NCBI GenBank assembly: GCA_963803065.1
Contig: CAWDKW010000002.1
Span: 186,001 to 250,000, forward strand
Length of the DNA stretch: 64,000 nt
Reading direction: 5' to 3'
From: DASXMT01 sp963803065
GTDB taxonomy: Bacteria > Actinomycetota > Acidimicrobiia > Acidimicrobiales > RAAP-2
A program made the translations under genes and the position numbers. Positions within the stretch are counted from its first letter, which is position 1, and each line of letters opens with the position of its first letter. The notes under the pieces were generated by a model, which was not told the DNA's origin, ran no database searches, and worked only from the letters and a program-made list of their open reading frames with translations. Shown here in pieces: positions 37,093-46,086 of this stretch.

Positions 37093-37545
37093 ATGGACCT
37101 GCCGCCTGATCCGATCGAGCACTGGCCACTGCCGGCGCTGCTGCGCGGCGCCCGAGCCGCCTACGGATCGGCGATTCGCGCCGCGCTGGCCGAGACAGGC
37201 GCGGACGACCTGCCGCCCAACGGACCCTACGTGATCGGCGCCATCGCCCGGACGGCCGCGCCGCTCAGCGAGATCATCCCCCAGCTCGGTGTGTCGAAGC
37301 AGGCCGCAGGTCAGCTGGTCGACACCTTGGTCGTGCGGGGATACCTCGAGCGCTCGGTGGACCCGGTCGATCGACGCCGTTTGGTCGTCCACCTCACTGA
37401 GCGGGGCGAAGCAGCCGCCGAGCTCGTTCGGTCGGCCGTCGAGGAGGTGGATGCCGACCTGGTGGCAAGGCACGGAACCGAGGACGTCCAGACCGCTCGA
37501 CAGGTCCTGGCCAGCTTGATTCAGAGCGGGACGTCCCGTGCGTAA
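37093..37545 (+). CDS. MarR family transcriptional regulator
   Basis: 150 residues. The winged helix reads PLSEIIPQLGVSKQAAGQLVDTLVVRGYLERSVDPVDRRRLVVHLTERG, classical MarR with the DRR wing. The upstream 80 bases are AT-richer than the rest (36 of them between 37058 and 37093) and hold the promoter. The gene overlaps the methyltransferase-kinase fusion gene by 8 bases, so the two are co-expressed, and MarR may sense the substrate or product of that enzyme. Confidence 0.87.
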   Translation: MDLPPDPIEHWPLPALLRGARAAYGSAIRAALAETGADDLPPNGPYVIGAIARTAAPLSEIIPQLGVSKQAAGQLVDTLVVRGYLERSVDPVDRRRLVVHLTERGEAAAELVRSAVEEVDADLVARHGTEDVQTARQVLASLIQSGTSRA

Positions 37546-39319
37546 GGGGTCGCCGTCGCTCACGGCCCAACGGGTGGCCGCCTATCGGCTCACCTTCGAC
37601 CGCCTGGCGGCCCCCTACGGCGATCCGGCGGCCGATGAGGCACTGGCCGGTGACGTGGCCGCGCAGGTCCAACACGAGCCGGACCCGTCCATGGCCCGCT
37701 ACCTCCGAGCACGTACCGCCTTCTTCGACCGCGTCGTGACAAGGGCCATCGACCGCGGCGTGTCTCAGGTCGTGATGCTCGGGGCCGGCTACGACGGGCG
37801 CCCGCTCCGTTACGCCAAGCCTGGCGTCCGGTGGTGGGAGGTGGATCATCCCGATACCCAGGCGGACAAACGAGCCCGGCTCGATCGCCTCGGGATCGCC
37901 ACCGCGCACGTCTCCTTCGTCGGTCATGATCTCGAGGCGGGCGGTCTGGGCGGCGTTCTGACCGACAGCGGTTTCGAGCCGGACGCCCCGTCGCAGCTGT
38001 GCTGCGAAGGACTGACCGTCTATTTGAGGCCCGGGTCGGTGGCATTGCTCATGGCGGAGCTGCGCGCCCTGGCCACGCCGGGGACGCGCCTCGCCCTCTC
38101 GTTGTCGACGTCGAGGGAGGACGACGGCTCGGATCGACGCCAGCGGTTCCGGGCCACGGTGGCCGCCTTGGGTGAGCCGGTACGGACCGTGATGACCCCC
38201 GAGGGCGCCCGCGGCCTGTTCGGCGCGAGCCGCTGGCGGACAGTTGAGACGTCCGAGCGGTCACAGCGGGCCGGGCTCGTCGTAGCCGCCCCGATCTGGT
38301 CTCCGACGGCTAGTGACGGCCTCGCCAGTATCGGCCGCATCGCCGGCTTCATGGAGCGGACACTGGACCGCTCCGACCGCGGAGGACTGGCCGCTCACCT
38401 CGCCGAGACCTACGGCGTTCCCGTGACGAAGTCACGGGAGCTCGACCTTGGCGTCCACCGAGTCGAGCGGGCCGACGGATCCAGGTGGATCGCCCGGGTC
38501 TTCCCCTCCTCTCGACCGCTGCAGGCGACACGCGGCGATGCCGAGCTGCTCGCCTGGCTCGAAGGGGCCCGGTTCCCCGCCGAGCGGTGCGCAACCGACG
38601 ATCCGGTCTCGGTCCATGACGGTCGCAGTGTCCTCGTGACCGAACTGGTGCCCGGTCGCGCATCGCCGACCAGCCGGCAGGGCTTCGAGCTCCTGGGCCA
38701 GCTCTTGGGGCGGCTCCACGCCATGGACGCCGCCTGTACGGCGGCCAGGCGCCCGGGCGGGGCGTGGCACCACCTCGCGCCCGACAGCTCTCCCCACGGG
38801 GAGTTGCAGGCGATACGGACCCTGTTCCACGACGCCAGGCACCGCGTCCCGGCCGACGACCGACAGCCCTACGAACGGATGGCCGGGCAGCTGCGAACCC
38901 TCAGCGACGGACACGACCAACCACACGCCGTCGTCCATCCCGACTTCGTGCCCCGAAACGTCATCGCCACCCGAGAGTCGAAGCCGACGGTGATCGACTG
39001 GACCGGTGCCGGCTGGGGGCCGCGCATCATCTCCCTCGGATGTCTGCTCTGGGCGGCCAGCGCCCACGGCAGGGCCGGCGTCGACGCGGTCATCTCTGGC
39101 TACCGGCAGTCCGTCACCCTGGAACCAGGGGAGCTGGAGCAGCTCGTCTCGGCCATGAGCCTTCGACCGCTCGTCCTCGCCTGCTGGACCTTCTCCACCG
39201 GGCGCGGCCAGTTGCCCGCAGTCGCGAGTTGGTGGGAGACCGAGCGAGGCAGGATCGAGGATGCCTCCCGGACGGCACACCGCACACACCGCACCATCAG
39301 CGCGACCCCTGACCGCTGA
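37538..39319 (+). CDS. SAM methyltransferase-APH phosphotransferase fusion
   Basis: 593 residues. Residues 1 to about 260 are a leucine-carboxyl-methyltransferase/TIGR00027 type SAM methyltransferase: TAFFDRVVTRAIDRGVSQVVMLGAGYDGRPLRYA, VDHPDTQADKR, CEGLTVYL. After a linker (SIGRIAGFMERTLD) residues about 285 to 593 are an aminoglycoside-phosphotransferase (APH/choline kinase fold) domain: LGVHRVERADGSRWIARVF, a VTELVPG hinge, the catalytic loop HPDFVPRNVI near 467, and VIDWTGAGWGPR as the metal-site element. Both halves look intact. The GTG at 37538 overlaps the MarR stop. Modification of a small molecule by methylation plus phosphorylation is inferred. Confidence 0.78.
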   Translation: MRKGSPSLTAQRVAAYRLTFDRLAAPYGDPAADEALAGDVAAQVQHEPDPSMARYLRARTAFFDRVVTRAIDRGVSQVVMLGAGYDGRPLRYAKPGVRWWEVDHPDTQADKRARLDRLGIATAHVSFVGHDLEAGGLGGVLTDSGFEPDAPSQLCCEGLTVYLRPGSVALLMAELRALATPGTRLALSLSTSREDDGSDRRQRFRATVAALGEPVRTVMTPEGARGLFGASRWRTVETSERSQRAGLVVAAPIWSPTASDGLASIGRIAGFMERTLDRSDRGGLAAHLAETYGVPVTKSRELDLGVHRVERADGSRWIARVFPSSRPLQATRGDAELLAWLEGARFPAERCATDDPVSVHDGRSVLVTELVPGRASPTSRQGFELLGQLLGRLHAMDAACTAARRPGGAWHHLAPDSSPHGELQAIRTLFHDARHRVPADDRQPYERMAGQLRTLSDGHDQPHAVVHPDFVPRNVIATRESKPTVIDWTGAGWGPRIISLGCLLWAASAHGRAGVDAVISGYRQSVTLEPGELEQLVSAMSLRPLVLACWTFSTGRGQLPAVASWWETERGRIEDASRTAHRTHRTISATPDR

Positions 39320-39342
39320 GTCCCGGGGGACCCGGCTGGGCA

Positions 39343-39363
39343 GACGAGGCTGGGCGCCTCGTC
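39343..39363. terminator. Rho-independent-type terminator
   Basis: GACGAGGC and GCCTCGTC form a perfect 8-bp stem with a TGGGC loop, followed by GTTTCTC. It lies between the convergent fusion gene and TIGR00725 gene and may serve both. Confidence 0.7.
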
Positions 39364-39380
39364 GTTTCTCCGATGAAGGT

Positions 39381-39866
39381 TCAGGCGGTCCCGGTGGAGG
39401 CGAGGCGCAACGCCACCGCGGCCGCCTCGCTTGGGTCGTCCATCGGGACGACCCCGGTATCCCCCTCGCCCCCCGGTCGGGTGAGCCGCCACGTATCGAC
39501 ACCGATCACGGGAACCCCGGCCCGAAGGGCCAGGGCGATCTCGGACAGCGTGCCGTACTCGCCGCCGATTGCGATCACCACGGCGGCCGATCCGACAACG
39601 AGCGCGTTGCGTGCCTCCCCCAGCCCAGTGGCGATGGCCACGTCGACCCATGGGTTCGCCGCCGAGACGTCCGTGCCTGGCAGGATGCCGACCGTCAGCC
39701 CGCCGGCCGACTTGGCGCCCCGGCAGGCGGCGGCCATCGCGCCGCCGAGCCCGCCACAGACGAGCGTCGCCCCGGCGGCGCCGAGCGCGGCGCCGACCGT
39801 CTCCGCCATCGCGGTCAGCTGATCGTTGGCCTCGGACCCCCCGACGACGGCGACCTGGGTTGCCAT
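39381..39866 (-). CDS. TIGR00725 / LOG-like Rossmann protein
   Basis: 161 residues. The N-terminal VAVVGGSEAND and central ATLVCGGLGGAMAAACRGAKSAGGLTVGILPG match the SLOG/lysine-decarboxylase-like superfamily (TIGR00725), with the VIAIGGEYGTLSEIALALR motif corresponding to the PGGxGT(x)xE nucleotide site. Members may bind nucleotides, and some hydrolyse cytokinin ribotides. The ATG at 39866 starts the homology. The upstream VOC gene lies on the same strand. Confidence 0.82.
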   Translation of the reverse strand: MATQVAVVGGSEANDQLTAMAETVGAALGAAGATLVCGGLGGAMAAACRGAKSAGGLTVGILPGTDVSAANPWVDVAIATGLGEARNALVVGSAAVVIAIGGEYGTLSEIALALRAGVPVIGVDTWRLTRPGGEGDTGVVPMDDPSEAAAVALRLASTGTA

Positions 39867-39937
39867 AGGCGCACCAGCGTACGCTGCGTTCCCGGCGGGA
39901 GCCGGTCCCGGATGCCGGCGCTGACTGCCAACCGCTC

Positions 39938-40333
39938 CTACCGGGGGCGGGTGCGCAGCCTGAACTGGGCGCCGGCCGGATCGGCGACGGTGGCCAGGCG
40001 ACCATAGGGGGTGTCCTCCTGGCGCCATCACCACCGAACCGCCGAGGGCGCCGACCGAGGCGACGGTGGCGTCAGCGTCATCGGTCTCCCAGTAGACGGA
40101 CCAGTGGGAGGGCACCCCGTCGGGAAGGAAGGCCGTTGCATCCCCGATCCCGGCCAGCTGCCCGTCCCCCGACGGGTCGCGCATGGTGGCGTAGCGGAAC
40201 TCGTCGCTGTCGGCCGCTGCGTCCGTCTCCCAGTGGAACACCGAGCGGTAGAACTCGACGGCGGCGGCGTAGTCCCGGGTGAGCAGCTCGAACCAGCTCG
40301 GAGCGCCGGGCTCCTCCTGGCACGGGTGGGCAT
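39938..40333 (-). pseudogene. VOC family (glyoxalase/bleomycin-resistance) gene with two compensating indels
   Basis: The strong AGGAGGAGGAG site precedes an ATG at 40333, but the next residues that match the VOC family (EEPGAPSWFELLTRDYAAAVEFYRSVFHWE) lie in another frame, implying a missing base near 40319. Later, after VASVGALGGSVVMAP, an extra base near 40019 shifts the frame; correcting it gives EDTPYGRLATVADPAGAQFRL and a stop at 39938. With both changes the length is an exact multiple of three, 131 residues. Either the gene is dead or the sequence has two errors. Role if intact: a metal-dependent dioxygenase- or glyoxalase-like protein. Confidence 0.75.
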
Positions 40334-40465
40334 GGCTCCTCCTCCTGATGCGGTCGATGTTCACCTGTTCCGACGGTGGCCGGCAACGAAAGTCATCGAC
40401 GCCCCGGCATCCGACTTGGTCCGGCTCCCTCCAACCAGGTCGAGCGCCTCCCACTCCAATGGTCG

Positions 40466-40481
40466 GGGAACGTATGTTCGA
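40466..40481 (+). promoter_or_regulatory. SOS box (LexA site) upstream of dinB
   Basis: GGGAAC-GTAT-GTTCGA matches the actinobacterial LexA consensus TCGAAC(N4)GTTCGA at 10 of 12 fixed positions and lies 15 bases upstream of the polymerase IV start. Placement and match support DNA-damage control through LexA/RecA. Confidence 0.7.
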
Positions 40482-40495
40482 TTAGGCTGACCAGG

Positions 40496-41767
40496 ATGGT
40501 GCCGGTCAGAACGGCCACGATTCTCCACGCCGACCTCGACGCGTTCTACGCCTCGGTCGAACAACTGCTCAATCCTTCCCTGCGCCGGCGACCCATCGCG
40601 GTGGGCGGTGGGGTGGTACTTGCCGCCTCCTACGAAGCGCGGGCGCTCGGAGTCCGGGCGGGCATGGTCGGATGGCGGGCGCGGCAGCTGTGCCCGAGCT
40701 TGCGCTTCGTCGGCGGCCACTTCGAGGAGTACCAACGCCTCGGCGACCAGGTCATCGATGTGCTCCGGGACTTCACTCCGTTCGTGGAGCGGATCTCGAT
40801 CGACGAGGCATTCCTCGAGGTTGCCGGCGCTGTCCACCTCTTCGGCTCGCCGAGCGAGATCGGGGCCGACATCCGGCGGCGGGTGCGCAGCGAGATCGGC
40901 CTGGGGCTGTCGATCGGGGTGGCTCGGACGAAGCACCTGGCCAAGGTCGCTTCCCAAGCAGCCAAGCCCGATGGGTTGATCGTGGTTGACCCCGACCGGG
41001 AGACCGAGTTCCTCAACCCCCTCCCCGTCGACCTGATGTGGGGCGTCGGTCCCGTGACTCGGGCCCGCCTGGCCGGTGCGGGCATTCGCACCATCGGCGA
41101 GCTGGCGGCCACACCGAGTCCACTCCTCGCGCGCCTGCTCGGTGACGCCGCCGGTGGCAAACTCGCATCGCTGGCCATCAATGTCGATCCACGGCGAATC
41201 GAGACCGGCCGTCGGGTGGGGTCGGTCGGCGCCCAGGCCGCGCTCGGACGCCGGGGTGCAGCACCTCAGCTGGTTCGCTCGACGCTCGGCTACCTCGCCG
41301 ATCGGGTGGCCGGCCGGCTTCGGACCTCCGGTCGGGCCGGACGCACCGTCACTGTGAGGGTCCGGTTTGCCGATCTCCGCTCGGTAACGCGCTCGGTCAC
41401 CATGGCGGTCGCAATTTCGGCGACGCTCACCCTGACCGATGTCGCCGTCGAGCTCGCCACCGCAGCCCTCGCCGACCACCCTGGAGAACGCCAGATCACC
41501 CTCCTCGCCGTCTCCGTGAGCAATCTGATCGCCGAACCGGCCCTTCAGCTCGAGCTGCCGCTCGGCTTGGGCAATGACCGGCACCGGCCGGGAACGGCGA
41601 CTGGTGCAGCCCGCTGGGGCGTGGACCGATCGATTGACGCCATCCGGGCGCGCTTCGGGCGAGATGCAGTCGGCTATGCCACGGTGATGATGTCCGACCG
41701 GCAAGGAGTGCCCGAAGGCCTCAGGGAGCTGGCGGAACGCAACCCGTTGAGCGAAGAGGAGGGTTGA
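40496..41767 (+). CDS. dinB: DNA polymerase IV (Y-family translesion polymerase)
   Basis: 423 residues. The palm/fingers motifs ILHADLDAFYASVEQLL and RISIDEAFLEV carry the catalytic acidic residues; SYEARALGVRAGM, IGVARTKHLAKVASQAAKPDG and WGVGPVTRARL follow in family order. A little-finger domain is present. The ATG at 40496 puts DxD at the right distance. Polymerase IV copies past damaged bases and extends mismatches. The SOS box upstream supports induction by DNA damage. No beta-clamp-binding peptide QLxLF is obvious at the C-terminus, although ALQLELPLG (about residue 350) resembles one. Confidence 0.93.
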   Translation: MVPVRTATILHADLDAFYASVEQLLNPSLRRRPIAVGGGVVLAASYEARALGVRAGMVGWRARQLCPSLRFVGGHFEEYQRLGDQVIDVLRDFTPFVERISIDEAFLEVAGAVHLFGSPSEIGADIRRRVRSEIGLGLSIGVARTKHLAKVASQAAKPDGLIVVDPDRETEFLNPLPVDLMWGVGPVTRARLAGAGIRTIGELAATPSPLLARLLGDAAGGKLASLAINVDPRRIETGRRVGSVGAQAALGRRGAAPQLVRSTLGYLADRVAGRLRTSGRAGRTVTVRVRFADLRSVTRSVTMAVAISATLTLTDVAVELATAALADHPGERQITLLAVSVSNLIAEPALQLELPLGLGNDRHRPGTATGAARWGVDRSIDAIRARFGRDAVGYATVMMSDRQGVPEGLRELAERNPLSEEEG

Positions 41768-41809
41768 CCCTCTGCCTTACGGATCTCCACCGGCACGGCG
41801 CCGAACCGC

Positions 41810-42274
41810 TCAGCGGCCAGCGTCGCCCGGAGGGTGCTCGGCGAACCAGTCGGCGATGTCGGGCATGTGTGCTTCGAAGTCGCCGGGCGCCGAGACGTTG
41901 AGCACACCTGCCCGTTTCTCGCCGCGGTTCTCGAAGTCGTGGGTTACGCCCCCGGGCACCAGCACGAACGAGCCGGTCGGGGCGTCGACCCATTCGTCCC
42001 GCACGAGGAAGCTCATCGTGCCTTCGAGCACGAAGAACACGTCGTCCTCGGGGTGGGAGTGGGCACCCGGTCCCTGGGTGTGCGGATCGAGCCACCATTC
42101 CGAGATGGAGTAGCGGCCGGCGGTCTCGGCCCCGTCAGCCTTGAAGAGCGCCGAGATGCGACCCATGGGATAGCTCCGGCCCTCGCCCCGGGCGAGAACC
42201 AGCGGTCGGCGGTCGGTCGATGGATGGCGTCTGTCACGGAGGCCTCTCGGTCGAGCGGCTTCATCAGCGATCAC
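41810..42274 (-). CDS. Cupin domain protein
   Basis: 154 residues with a single cupin barrel: SISEWWLDPHTQGPGAHSHPEDDVFFVLEGTMSFLV holds cupin motif 1 (HxH(x)4E-like), and GSFVLVPGGVTHDFENRGEKRAGVLNV holds motif 2 with its histidine. The GTG at 42274 is the longest start; a later ATG (MGRISALF) is possible. The C-terminal DFEAHMPDIADWFAEHPP is common in actinobacterial homologues. Metal-dependent, function unknown. It converges with dinB. Confidence 0.8.
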   Translation of the reverse strand: MIADEAARPRGLRDRRHPSTDRRPLVLARGEGRSYPMGRISALFKADGAETAGRYSISEWWLDPHTQGPGAHSHPEDDVFFVLEGTMSFLVRDEWVDAPTGSFVLVPGGVTHDFENRGEKRAGVLNVSAPGDFEAHMPDIADWFAEHPPGDAGR

Positions 42275-42452
42275 AGCTTACTCTCGGGGCGAAACAACCC
42301 AGCGACGCAGATTCGGGATGCCTCTCGTGCCGACTCTGGCCGGATGGGCAAGACTGATGAGCTGACGGCGCAGCTCGACCATCGGTTCTACCCGGTCGGC
42401 TGCATCGTTGCAGGGAAGCGCCAGACGATGAGCGGGGGCCAGGCCGATAGCA

Positions 42453-43169
42453 ATGAGCCCAAACAGCGATCAGCGAGTGGCGCTGCGGAGCGCGGTCTAC
42501 CGATCAGACGGGTCGGGTGTGGTAGCCGCTCTGGTCTCCCAGACCTGGGGCGACGTGCTCCAGCTCGTCGGCGACGGTCTGATCCTCTCGCTGACCCAGG
42601 GCGTGGCGGACGCTCGCGATCAGGCCCGACGCTGCCGGGCAGCGTTGCGTGATCGGGGTTGGGTAGGCGACGATGATCTCGCCGACCAGCTCGAAGCGTT
42701 GCTCGGCGACCGTCCTGCCCCCCTGCTCCGTCCCCTCCCGGTCGACCTCGAAGAGCTGGCGGCGATCCTCGAAGGCGACCCCGTCCACGGCGGTGGCCGG
42801 ATCGACCGTCGCACCGGGGAGGTCTGGACGGAGGCGGCCATCGACTACGCCAGAGAGACCGGCGAGGAGGGCCCCGATGATGAGGACGCCAATCGCTGGC
42901 TGGCGGTATGGTGCGAGGGATCCCACGAGGGTTACCGGGACATGGAGGACTTCATCGACACTGTCGCTGACGACGACCGGGCCGACAGGCTGTCCATTGC
43001 CATCTCCGGGCGCGGTGCGTTCCGCCGCTTCAAAGACGTGCTCGCCCGCTGGCCGGACGAGCTCGAGCGCTGGTACGTCTACTCCGGCGAGCGTCAGCGG
43101 GGTCGTGCCCGCGTCTGGCTGGCCGCTGTCGGCTACTCGCCGAGCCCCACCAATGCCCCACGCTCCTAG
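42453..43169 (+). CDS. UPF0158 family protein
   Basis: 238 residues. The C-terminal half matches the UPF0158 pattern: DMEDFIDTVADDDRADRLSIAISGRGAFRRFKDVLARWPDELERWYVYSGERQRGRARVWLAAVGY. The N-terminal 90 residues are unassigned. The ATG at 42453 is chosen; the open frame upstream does not resemble protein. These proteins occur widely and have no known function. Confidence 0.75.
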   Translation: MSPNSDQRVALRSAVYRSDGSGVVAALVSQTWGDVLQLVGDGLILSLTQGVADARDQARRCRAALRDRGWVGDDDLADQLEALLGDRPAPLLRPLPVDLEELAAILEGDPVHGGGRIDRRTGEVWTEAAIDYARETGEEGPDDEDANRWLAVWCEGSHEGYRDMEDFIDTVADDDRADRLSIAISGRGAFRRFKDVLARWPDELERWYVYSGERQRGRARVWLAAVGYSPSPTNAPRS

Positions 43170-43285
43170 AGTCGATTGGGGGAAGTCCAGGACCAGCCCG
43201 CCGCGGAGACCTCCGGGGGCGAGCAGGCGATGCTCTTCGGCGGCATCTTTTGCCAGTAGGACTCGAGGACGGTCCCAACGAGTGA

Positions 43286-44926
43286 CTATGGGGTTGGGTT
43301 CCGCAGTAACGGAATCAGTCGCTTCGTGTCTCGCTCCACTTCCAGGACTGACCTCATGCTCGACAGGGTCGCAGGATCGTCACTGGCCCGGTTGTGGCGC
43401 TCCTCGGGGTCAACGGTCAAGTTGTGCAACTCCCATTCGGGTTCGGCCGCCGGAGCCAAGAATGGGTTCGGCGCCACACCCTGGGCTTTGTACCAGTCGT
43501 CGAGGCGTTCGTAGTAGTGATTCAGCTTCCACAGCTCCCGAGCGCCGCTCTGGCCGGTCGGCAACGCTGCGAGAACGGACTCGATGTTGACCGGCGGGGA
43601 GACGGGCTCAAACGGTGCACCGCTAAGGATGTTCACCTGGGTCACGCCCCGGGAGACGTCATCCTCCGTCATGAAGTAGATCGGCGACTCGATCGACGAA
43701 GGGTCGCTCGTGCCGTGCACGATCCCGCTCAGGTCACGACCCGGAAGTGGCTGTGCCTCATCGTGGCGTACGGCCACCCCGGCGCCCGCCTGCTCGACGT
43801 CGACGCCGGCCAGGCCGAGCAGGGTGGGGATCAGGTCGACGTGGCTGGTGGGGATGGTGACCCCGTCGCCTCCGGCGGCGATTCCGGGACCGGCGATCAG
43901 CATGGGTACCCGGGTGGCCTCATCGAAGGCATTGCACCACTTCTGGATCAGGCCGCCGTGGGCCCCCAGCAGGTCACCGTGGTCCGAAGTGAACACGACG
44001 ATGGTGTCGTCCGCCATGCCGCTCCGGTCGAGCGAGTCCAGGATCCGCCCGATTGCCTGATCAACCAGCTTGTGCAGGTAGTAATAGAGCCGGCGGTAGC
44101 CGAGGTCGGTGGCCGTCTCAAAGATCATCTGGGGCCAGGCGGCCTTGAACGCCTCCTGGCATGCGGGCCGACCGGCGAACGGATCCGACTGGGACGGGGG
44201 CTCGGGGACCTCCGGCACCGAGTCGTCGGGTGGGCCGAACTTCAGCATCTGCTCCCAACCGAAGCCCGAGAAGGCGATGTCGTGCGGGTTCACGAACGAG
44301 GCCACCGTGAGCCATGGACCCTCGGCTCGGGCAGCGGCCAGTTCGTCGAACAACTCCACCACCTGCTCGGCAAAGACACCGTCCCGAACGGTCCCGCAGT
44401 CGGACTTGGCGGCGCCGTGGGGCTCGCGGCCGATCCACCCGGAGAATCCGAACGGGTCGAGCCGGTCCGCCTTCCGGTACGCGGCGACCGCCTCGGGCAT
44501 CAAGTTGCCGTCGTCGTCGGAAGCCATAAGCCCGTCGTGGGTGCCGGGAATCGTCAAGTCGGCAAGTGAGACGTGCCATTTGCCTCGGTAGTGGGTGCGG
44601 TAACCGCCAGCGCGGAACCAGTCTCCGAGCGTTGGCACCGAGTCGGGATCCAGCCAGTGCATTCCCGGATCCGAGTTCTGCTTCGCAGTTCCGTCTGTCG
44701 AAGTTACCCCGTGAAGGGACGGATACTGGCCGGTGAAAAGGGTCGCCCTGCTGGGCGTGCAAGCAGTGGAGCCGGCGTAGTGCCGGTGGAACTCGACACC
44801 CCTCGACCTGATCGACTCCCGAGCCGTGAGCTGCGAGCGGCGAAAGGCCCGTACCTCATCGGCCTCGTAGGGGGGCGGATAGCGCTCCTCGTCCGTCATG
44901 ATGAGCAGGATGTTGGGCTTGGTCAT
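43286..44926 (-). CDS. Type I sulfatase
   Basis: 546 residues of the formylglycine-dependent sulfatase/alkaline phosphatase superfamily. The start NILLIMTDEERYP gives the metal aspartates, and STACTPSRATLFTGQYPSLHG is the sulfatase signature in which the cysteine of CTPSR is converted to formylglycine. GKWHVS, FVNPHDIAF and VFTSDHGDLLGAHG supply more metal and substrate residues. No signal peptide is seen, so it acts in the cytoplasm. It would need a formylglycine-generating enzyme or an anaerobic maturase, neither of which is in this window. Possible role: release of sulfate from organic sulfate esters, the reverse of the sulfotransferase at 8572. Confidence 0.9.
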   Translation of the reverse strand: MTKPNILLIMTDEERYPPPYEADEVRAFRRSQLTARESIRSRGVEFHRHYAGSTACTPSRATLFTGQYPSLHGVTSTDGTAKQNSDPGMHWLDPDSVPTLGDWFRAGGYRTHYRGKWHVSLADLTIPGTHDGLMASDDDGNLMPEAVAAYRKADRLDPFGFSGWIGREPHGAAKSDCGTVRDGVFAEQVVELFDELAAARAEGPWLTVASFVNPHDIAFSGFGWEQMLKFGPPDDSVPEVPEPPSQSDPFAGRPACQEAFKAAWPQMIFETATDLGYRRLYYYLHKLVDQAIGRILDSLDRSGMADDTIVVFTSDHGDLLGAHGGLIQKWCNAFDEATRVPMLIAGPGIAAGGDGVTIPTSHVDLIPTLLGLAGVDVEQAGAGVAVRHDEAQPLPGRDLSGIVHGTSDPSSIESPIYFMTEDDVSRGVTQVNILSGAPFEPVSPPVNIESVLAALPTGQSGARELWKLNHYYERLDDWYKAQGVAPNPFLAPAAEPEWELHNLTVDPEERHNRASDDPATLSSMRSVLEVERDTKRLIPLLRNPTP

Positions 44927-45021
44927 GCAGAGAACCTAGCCCTCTCAACAACGAGGCTCAGGGCCGCTCACTCAGAGTGAAGCTGCCTCGATGGGGCCCC
45001 AGTGCATGTCGGACACGAGGC

Positions 45022-45594
45022 TTATGGCCGGACCACAACTCGGCGCCGCAGCTTCGGCCCCGGGGCTGGCATCGGCTCTTTTGCCGCACGCGTCACCTCT
45101 CGGTCGGCCACATCGAGCCACTTCACGACCGCTCCGAGCCGGCTCAGCTCGGCTTCGGCCGTCAGGACGAAGGGGAGATCCTGCCCGGCCTCCCCTTCCT
45201 TGAAGCGGGTCCACTGCTGCATGAGCTCGACGGCCTGGCGGCGGTGAGCCTGAATCACGTCATGGACGTCGATTCCGGGTACGCGCAGCGCCACGAGAAC
45301 TTTGGTCACGAGCTCGTCTCGGGGCGGCGAGCGGGGTCCCGCTGGCTTGGTCAGCCATGTTGTGAGCTCACCCTGGCCCCGGGCGGTGATCCGGTAATCC
45401 CTCTGCCGCTCGTCGTCTCCGGCGTCATCCGATTCGACGAGGCCGTCGCGTTCGAGGCGCTGGACGGTGGTGTAGACCTGTCCGACGTTGAGGGGCCACG
45501 CGTCGCCGGTCGCTCCTTCGTATTCCTCCTTCAGCTGCATTCCGTACTTCGGCCCCTCGCTCAACAGGGCGAGCAGGGCGTGCCGGACGCTCAT
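45022..45594 (-). CDS. PadR family transcriptional regulator
   Basis: 190 residues. The winged helix is VRHALLALLSEGPKYGMQLKEEYEGATGDAWPLNVGQVYTTVQRLERDGLVESDD, typical PadR, followed by a helical dimerisation half. It reads divergently from the GntR remnant and ABC genes. The gap 45595-45673 is AT-rich and holds a perfect dyad, probably an operator for this protein. A small-molecule sensor for the adjacent transporter is plausible. Confidence 0.88.
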   Translation of the reverse strand: MSVRHALLALLSEGPKYGMQLKEEYEGATGDAWPLNVGQVYTTVQRLERDGLVESDDAGDDERQRDYRITARGQGELTTWLTKPAGPRSPPRDELVTKVLVALRVPGIDVHDVIQAHRRQAVELMQQWTRFKEGEAGQDLPFVLTAEAELSRLGAVVKWLDVADREVTRAAKEPMPAPGPKLRRRVVVRP

Positions 45595-45616
45595 AGCTAG
45601 TCCGATCCCAGTAGAT

Positions 45617-45631
45617 ACATACTAAGTATGT
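45617..45631. promoter_or_regulatory. Perfect dyad in the PadR/ABC intergenic region
   Basis: ACATACT and AGTATGT mirror each other around one base, giving the ACAT...ATGT pattern typical of PadR operators. It lies 23-37 bases upstream of the PadR start and 43-57 bases upstream of the GntR-remnant start. A second weaker dyad (AGTAT...ATACT) lies near 45650. Confidence 0.6.
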
Positions 45632-45673
45632 TAGGGGTAGATATTAGAAGTATCAATGGAATACTATTGTATT

Positions 45674-46086
45674 ATGACAGTAGATAAAGCCAACAGCTCC
45701 GGCGAGAAGCTGGGCGGCACGCGCTTCAGCTCGGCTACCTCGAGCCCGGCGATCAGCTTCTCGAGGTCCGATACGTGGTCGCCTCGTTGACCATCAACCC
45801 GAAGACGGTGCTCAAGGCCAACCGCGAGCCGGAGATCAACGTCCTGACGGGCCGGCCGGGCCAGGGCACGTTCATCGAGACGACGCTCACTCAGGTGGCG
45901 CTCCCCGAGCTGACCGGGTTGCGCCGCTCCCTGCTCGCCCGGCTGACCACCGCCGAAACGGCGGGATTGGACGAGGACGGGATGGTGGCGATCTTCGCCA
46001 CCATGTTGCGGGACTTTCGTGAGCGCCCCAGCAATTCCGGCGGTCGACGAGAGCCGGCAAGCGACGAGACCGAGGGCGTCGCATGA
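45674..46086 (+). pseudogene. GntR (YtrA-type) regulator, frameshifted 5' part
   Basis: The ATG at 45674 starts MTVDKANSSGEKLGGTR, then the frame fails at about 45722. One base over, the chain continues LQLGYLEPGDQLLEVRYVVASLTINPKTVLKANRE and TGRPGQGTFIETT, which is the winged-helix core of small GntR regulators that sit ahead of ABC transporters, and ends DETEGVA. The recognition-helix section is mutated (VLTGRPGQG lacks a residue common in relatives). Its stop overlaps the ATPase start (ATGA). Either a decayed repressor or a one-base sequence error. Losing the repressor would free the downstream transporter from control. Confidence 0.7.
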
